From: an uncultured Eubacteriales bacterium | GTDB taxonomy: Bacteria; Bacillota; Clostridia; Oscillospirales; Oscillospiraceae | Length of the DNA: 7,950 bases | Reading direction: 5' to 3' | Assembly: GCA_902475435.1 (NCBI GenBank) | Contig: CABRZL010000090.1 | Location: 1-7,950 of the forward strand | In this document: positions 4,641-7,950 of the stretch, in pieces | Layout: the number at the start of each line of letters is the position of its first letter | Position numbering within the stretch: position 1 is the first letter of the stretch | Made by a program: the position numbers and the translations under genes | The notes under the pieces: model-generated | Databases searched by the model: none | What the model was told of the DNA's origin: nothing | Seen by the model: only the letters and a program-made list of their open reading frames with translations

Positions 4641-5741
4641 ATGTCCAGCAGAATGTTTCAGAGTGTAATCTTGCAGATGAAGGATGCCAGTGACCGGATG
4701 ATCGGTGTGATCGACGGTGAGGGCAACGTCATTGCTGCCAGTGAACCGTCCGGGCTTGGTGATAAGTGGGAGGATGCAGTTCATCGTCTCAATGCGACAA
4801 ATGAACTTGTGACTGTCACAGACGGCAAAACTTTCAAGGCGCTGACCAGTTGGAGCGCAAGATTTGATTATGCAGTATTTGTGGATGGTGAGGATGAGCT
4901 GGCCAAGAGCCTATGCGTTATGGCGTGTGTAGCACTCAATGGGGCGAAGACTAGCTATGAGGAAAAGCATGATCGTGCAACGTTTGTAAAGAATATCATT
5001 ACAGATAATATTCTTCCGGGGGATATTTATATCCATGCGAAGGAATTACATTTTGTCACAGATGTACCCAGAGCGGTGTTCCTGATCCGACAAGTTGGCA
5101 AGGTAGACGTGGCTGCCATGGATATTCTGCAAAATATGTTTGTGGAAAAACAGCAGGACTATGTCATCTCTATCAATGAGACAGATATTGTTTTAGTGCG
5201 TCAGGTTCAGCCTGGAACGGATGGCAAGGAACTCTTGAAAGTAGCACAGGCCATCGAAGAAACGTTGAACTCTGAGCTGTTTATCAAAACTGTTATCGGT
5301 ATTGGGACCATTGCCAGTCATATTCGTGAGTTGGCTGACTCCTACAAAGAAGCGCAGACTGCGATTGAAGTGGGCAAGGTTTTTGATACGGAAAAGAGCG
5401 TTATCAATTATGAAAATCTCGGCTTGGGGCGGTTGATTTATCAGTTGCCCACGACTCTTTGCGAGATTTTCCTGTCCGAGGTCTTTAAGAAGAATTCGAT
5501 TGATTCTCTGGATCAGGAGACGCTGTTCACAATCAACAAATTTTTTGAAAACAACCTCAATGTGTCTGAGACCTCCAGAAAGTTGTTTGTACATCGTAAT
5601 ACATTGGTGTATCGACTGGAAAAGATCAAGAAGATAACGGGGTTGGATCTTCGCGAGTTCGATCATGCCATCATATTCAAAGTGGCACTTATGGTCAAGA
5701 AATATTTGGATTCCAGAGAGAGTCCAATACGGTTAAACTAA
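4641..5741 (+). CDS. CdaR/PucR-type transcriptional regulator with C-terminal helix-turn-helix
   Basis: This 366-residue cytoplasmic protein has the layout of sugar-diacid regulator (CdaR) relatives. An N-terminal sensor region (about 1-100) contains MIGVIDGEGNVIAAS..SGLGD (20-41), resembling the diacid-recognition motif NV.D..G.IIAS.D..R.G. A GGDEF-like, non-catalytic middle domain follows (about 140-255). The C-terminal PucR-type helix-turn-helix (about 293-356) reads TLFTINKFFENNLNVSETSR, then KLFVHRNTLVYRLEKIKKITG, then LDLREFDHAI; the VHRNT.YRL..I motif is diagnostic of this HTH class. The ligand is unknown. Its position just after a lone sugar-importer ATPase suggests, but does not prove, a role in carbohydrate control. 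It has its own promoter and is followed after 16 bases by a miniprotein gene and then an S41 protease, probably on the same transcript. Confidence 0.85.
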   Translation: MSSRMFQSVILQMKDASDRMIGVIDGEGNVIAASEPSGLGDKWEDAVHRLNATNELVTVTDGKTFKALTSWSARFDYAVFVDGEDELAKSLCVMACVALNGAKTSYEEKHDRATFVKNIITDNILPGDIYIHAKELHFVTDVPRAVFLIRQVGKVDVAAMDILQNMFVEKQQDYVISINETDIVLVRQVQPGTDGKELLKVAQAIEETLNSELFIKTVIGIGTIASHIRELADSYKEAQTAIEVGKVFDTEKSVINYENLGLGRLIYQLPTTLCEIFLSEVFKKNSIDSLDQETLFTINKFFENNLNVSETSRKLFVHRNTLVYRLEKIKKITGLDLREFDHAIIFKVALMVKKYLDSRESPIRLN

Positions 5742-5757
5742 TCATCGGAGGAAGCAA

Positions 5758-5862
5758 ATGTCACAGAAAAAAAGAAAAACTCTTACGGCGGTGCTGGCAA
5801 CCTTGCTGGCACTGCTCATCATCGTTCCTACTGTAGCCAGCATTATTGCCGGAATGCTTTAA
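5758..5862 (+). CDS. 34-residue single-pass membrane miniprotein
   Basis: ATG 5758 is preceded by GGAGG (5747-5751) with a six-base gap, a strong ribosome binding site, and the frame ends at TAA 5860-5862. The product has a basic head (MSQKKRKTL, five Lys/Arg in the first seven positions after Met) and a single hydrophobic helix (about residues 8-32, rich in Leu, Ala, Ile and Val) with a Pro at 24. It ends almost at the membrane (SIIAGML). The basic head should keep the N-terminus inside. The layout resembles short Firmicutes membrane proteins such as Prli42 or DUF4044, but I cannot show homology. Its stop overlaps the AAGAGG ribosome binding site (5861-5866) of the S41 protease gene 11 bases downstream, implying coupled translation. 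It is short enough to be missed by standard gene calling. Function unknown. Confidence 0.8.
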   Translation: MSQKKRKTLTAVLATLLALLIIVPTVASIIAGML

Positions 5863-5873
5863 GAGGTCTTAAT

Positions 5874-7085
5874 ATGGGAGAACATACAAGGCGTATACTG
5901 AGTGCCATTGCATGTCTCATTATGGGATGTGCAGTCGGAGTAGTCGTGACGTATTGCGCGACAACCGGCGCTCTAAATCAACATGCAATCTCTACAGAGG
6001 CAGTGCAGCGGGGAACAGAGAAATATCTTGAGATCATGAATCTTGTCGATAACTATTTTATTGGCGAGGATGTGGATATGACTGCGGTGAATGACGCTAT
6101 GGCTTCGGGTATTATCTCCGGACTGGGAGACCAGTGGAGTTATTACGTCAGTGCGGAAGACTATCAAGCCTATGTGGAGAATATCAACAATGCATATGTG
6201 GGTGTTGGGATTACCATTACGGCGAAAAATGATGCAGATGGAAATTTATTGGGATATGAGGTTACAGAGGTGACCGCTGGCGGACCAGCAGAAGAAGCAG
6301 GTGTATTAGCAGGTGATGTTCTTATCCAAGTGGGTGATACTTCAGTCAAAGATATTACGCTGACTGAGGTGAAAAACATGGTGAAAGGCGAAGAAGGCTC
6401 CACCGTAGAGTTGACATTTCAACGGGATGAGGAAAATCTTACGGTTACATTGGAGCGCCGCGCTATGAATATAATTCCGGCTGAAGGGCAATTGCTAGAT
6501 GATGGAATCGGGTATATCACCATTGACAACTTTGATGCAGGCTGTGCAGAGACTGTCAAGGGACTGATTGAGGATCTTCAGGCTCAGGGAGCCACTTCGT
6601 TGCTGTTTGACGTTCGGAATAATCCCGGTGGCCTTAAGACGGAATTGACAGATATCCTGGATTATCTTTTGCCCGAGGGTATTGTGTTCCACACGGTGAA
6701 TTATGCTGGAGAAGAGGAGATTATTACCTCGGATGCTGACTGTGTGGATCTGCCGATGGCAGTACTGGTCAATGAAAGCAGTTACAGTGCAGCAGAATAC
6801 TTTGCCTGTGCCATTCAGGAATATGGCGTGGGAAAGGTAGTTGGAGAGAAAACCTATGGCAAGGGATACTATCAGGTAGGGCTGACCCTCAGCGATGGTT
6901 CCTGCATCAACCTCTCCATTGGAAAGTATTATACTCCATCTGGTGAAAGCCTCATAGATGTAGGCGTGACGCCTGATGTGGAGCTGTCTCTGAATGAGGA
7001 GGAAGCTATTGCATTGGCACAGAGCCAGCTTTCTCCAGAAGAGGATCCGCAAGTTCAGGCGGCAATTGCATGTCTGGAACCCTGA
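5874..7085 (+). CDS. S41 family C-terminal processing serine protease (CtpA/CtpB-like)
   Basis: This 403-residue protein is anchored by an N-terminal hydrophobic segment (about residues 7-29), placing the protease domain outside the cytoplasmic membrane. A helical region with the family pattern GLGDQWSYYVSAEDY (83-97) is followed by a PDZ domain (about 106-195; TAGGPAEEAGVLAGDVLIQVG at 134-154) that recognises C-terminal tails. The catalytic core has DVRNNPGG (246-253), the nucleophile loop VNESSYSAAEYF (Ser305 expected as nucleophile) and GEKTYGKGYYQ (324-334) with general base Lys330 and Gln334, matching the Ser-Lys-Gln set of B. subtilis CtpB. It ends soon after the core with a short acidic, Gln-rich tail and no peptidoglycan-binding domain. 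The usual SASASE loop is SYSAAE here, with key residues kept. ATG 5874 has AAGAGG seven bases upstream, overlapping the stop of the miniprotein gene. The substrate is unknown. Confidence 0.93.
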   Translation: MGEHTRRILSAIACLIMGCAVGVVVTYCATTGALNQHAISTEAVQRGTEKYLEIMNLVDNYFIGEDVDMTAVNDAMASGIISGLGDQWSYYVSAEDYQAYVENINNAYVGVGITITAKNDADGNLLGYEVTEVTAGGPAEEAGVLAGDVLIQVGDTSVKDITLTEVKNMVKGEEGSTVELTFQRDEENLTVTLERRAMNIIPAEGQLLDDGIGYITIDNFDAGCAETVKGLIEDLQAQGATSLLFDVRNNPGGLKTELTDILDYLLPEGIVFHTVNYAGEEEIITSDADCVDLPMAVLVNESSYSAAEYFACAIQEYGVGKVVGEKTYGKGYYQVGLTLSDGSCINLSIGKYYTPSGESLIDVGVTPDVELSLNEEEAIALAQSQLSPEEDPQVQAAIACLEP

Positions 7086-7105
7086 ATTAAGGGTTAAAAT
7101 ATTTG

Positions 7106-7122
7106 GCCGGAAGTGTTCCGGC
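7106..7122 (+). other. Compact hairpin between the S41 protease gene and greA
   Basis: GCCGGAA (7106-7112) and TTCCGGC (7116-7122) form a perfect 7-bp stem with a GTG loop. It sits one base before the greA ribosome-binding region. No U-tract follows, so it is unlikely to terminate; it may influence greA translation or transcript processing. A TAAAAT (7095-7100) just before it could be a -10 element, but I see no matching -35. Confidence 0.5.
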
Positions 7123-7139
7123 AGAAAGAATGGTGTTTT

Positions 7140-7613
7140 ATGGCAAAAGAGTATAAGCTGAGTCCTGAACGTATGAAGGAACTGGAAGAAGAACTCAATT
7201 ACCTCAAAACAGACCGAGATAAAGAAGTCACGGAAATGATTAAGGTGGCCCGTGGATATGGCGACCTATCTGAAAACAGTGAATATGATGATGCAAAAAA
7301 TGAGCAGGCAAAACTTTATGCCCGCATTGCTGAAGTAGAAGAAATTCTGGCGAATGCGGTTATTATCAGCGCAGAAGATGCGACAACCGATCACATTGGC
7401 TTAGGATGTACTTTCACGGTCAAGGATCTCGAAACGGAAGAGGAAATCACCTATGAGTTGGTGGGTTCCCAAGAAGCCAACCCTATGAAGGGCCGTGTGT
7501 CAGATGATGCGCCGTTTGGCCGTGCTATGGTAGGCAAACGGGTTGGGGACAGAGTAGAAGTAGAGGCGCCTGTTGGAACGATCGAATACGAGGTCATCAG
7601 TATTTCACGCTGA
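7140..7613 (+). CDS. greA: Transcript cleavage factor GreA
   Basis: GreA enters the secondary channel of RNA polymerase and stimulates cleavage of backtracked RNA so that stalled elongation can resume. The 157-residue length matches the family (158 in E. coli). The N-terminal coiled coil (about 1-75) carries the diagnostic tip ARGYGDLSENSEYDDAK (37-53), with the acidic residues Asp42 and Glu45 that hold the catalytic metal. The C-terminal FKBP-like domain contains YELVGSQEANPMKGRVSDD and the conserved P.GRAMVGKRVGD (125-137). ATG 7140 begins MAKEYKLSPE, the normal family start; an in-frame GTG at 7113 would add nine residues and lies in the loop of a hairpin, so it is disfavoured. The upstream AAAGAATGG is a weak ribosome binding site. 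lysS follows after 14 bases, a common greA-lysS arrangement in Firmicutes. Confidence 0.96.
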   Translation: MAKEYKLSPERMKELEEELNYLKTDRDKEVTEMIKVARGYGDLSENSEYDDAKNEQAKLYARIAEVEEILANAVIISAEDATTDHIGLGCTFTVKDLETEEEITYELVGSQEANPMKGRVSDDAPFGRAMVGKRVGDRVEVEAPVGTIEYEVISISR

Positions 7614-7615
7614 AC

Positions 7616-7620
7616 GGAGG
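7616..7620 (+). promoter_or_regulatory. Ribosome binding site deciding the TTG start of lysS
   Basis: GGAGG (7616-7620), seven bases before TTG 7628, is the only good site near the lysS 5' end. No in-frame ATG exists between the greA stop and the conserved region. It begins two bases after the greA stop codon. Confidence 0.8.
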
Positions 7621-7627
7621 ATCTTTT

Positions 7628-7950
7628 TTGGTAGAAAATAGAAATGGAACGGAAAATCAAGGGGATTTGGTGAAAATTCGCCGAGATAAATTGACTGCCC
7701 TGCAGGAGGCCGGCGAAAATCCCTTTGAAATTACAAAGTTTGAAAAGAAAAATACGACGTTGGAGATTCAGTCGCGTTTTGACGAGCTGGAAGACAAGCC
7801 TGTCACTGTAGCTGGCCGGTTGATGAGCAAGCGCGTGATGGGAAAGGTTACGTTCTGTGACCTTCAGGATCGCGATGGTCGTGTGCAGCTCTATGTTCGC
7901 CGAGATGAGGTGGGTGAGGAGCCTTATAAGGTGTTCAAAAAGTATGATAT
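7628..7950 (+). CDS. lysS: Lysyl-tRNA synthetase, class II, N-terminal part (runs off the window)
   Basis: The open frame from TTG 7628 continues to the window end without a stop, giving about 107 residues of a protein normally near 500. It charges tRNA-Lys with lysine using ATP in the cytoplasm. The visible part has the N-terminal helix KIRRDKLTALQEAGENPF, typical of class II LysRS (K...L...G.NPF). It is followed by the OB-fold anticodon-binding domain: VTVAGRLMSKRVMGKVTFCDLQDRDGRVQLYV, with the family pattern AGR.M..R.MGK..F.DL.D..G..Q.Y, then a YKVFKKYDI stretch. The catalytic domain is beyond the edge. A TTG start is inferred because GGAGG is correctly placed and no ATG is available; GTG 7670 would cut off 14 residues. 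It is probably cotranscribed with greA. Confidence 0.94.
   Translation, partial: MVENRNGTENQGDLVKIRRDKLTALQEAGENPFEITKFEKKNTTLEIQSRFDELEDKPVTVAGRLMSKRVMGKVTFCDLQDRDGRVQLYVRRDEVGEEPYKVFKKYD

Noticed and set aside
3544..4641. A 365-codon open frame on the minus strand opposite the sugar ATPase gene
   Set aside because: It is antisense to a gene with intact ABC ATPase motifs, crosses its terminator and the next promoter, and its translation has no recognisable domain.
5193..5666. 157-codon minus-strand frame inside the CdaR-like gene
   Set aside because: It is antisense to the conserved helix-turn-helix region and has no usable ribosome binding site or domain.
6495..7052. 185-codon minus-strand frame opposite the S41 protease gene
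   Set aside because: It lies antisense to the catalytic core with all active-site motifs intact; its own translation shows no family features.

Overview
This 7,950-base window looks like ordinary chromosome from a Gram-positive anaerobe of the class Clostridia, most likely the Oscillospiraceae/Ruminococcaceae side. That placement is inferred from strong AAGGAGG-type ribosome binding sites, an FMN-riboswitch-controlled RibU, a DUF4830 protein, a UgpC/MsmK-type sugar ATPase beside a CdaR-like regulator, and an adjacent greA-lysS pair. No mobile element, tRNA, rRNA or CRISPR array was seen.

Left part (1-2317): The window opens inside the 3' end of rmuC (+). It converges on ribU (-), a riboflavin ECF transporter substrate-binding component, and the two share a bidirectional terminator at 486-519. 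Reading leftwards, ribU has a consensus promoter (1488-1516), a clear FMN riboswitch (1305-1461) and a leader in which an anti-Shine-Dalgarno segment can pair with the ribosome binding site. Back to back with the ribU promoter lies a decayed plus-strand gene (1569-1861). It keeps a GHRPER motif typical of YpsA/DUF1273-like SLOG proteins but is frameshifted. It runs tail to tail into a membrane-anchored DUF4830 protein (1850-2317, -).

Middle part (2318-4424): rsuA (+), a 16S rRNA pseudouridine synthase, diverges from the DUF4830 gene. Next comes a perfect 12-bp inverted repeat, a good extended -10 promoter and a single-gene unit for a MalK/UgpC/MsmK-type ATPase, closed by a textbook intrinsic terminator. 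No permease or binding-protein gene is beside it, so it probably powers sugar importers encoded elsewhere.

Right part (4425-7950): A promoter at 4510-4538, with palindromes just upstream, starts a run of plus-strand genes: a CdaR/PucR-type regulator, an easily missed 34-residue single-pass membrane miniprotein (5758-5862), an S41 (CtpA/CtpB-like) membrane-anchored serine protease, the transcript cleavage factor greA, and the start of lysS, which begins with TTG and leaves the window. Spacings of 16, 11, 54 and 14 bases suggest cdaR-miniprotein-protease are coupled and greA-lysS are coupled.

Most of this is housekeeping. The least described parts are the miniprotein beside the protease, the decayed SLOG-like gene, the apparent translational FMN switch, and the inverted repeats in front of the sugar ATPase and its neighbouring regulator. 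I did not see a convincing new multi-gene system.
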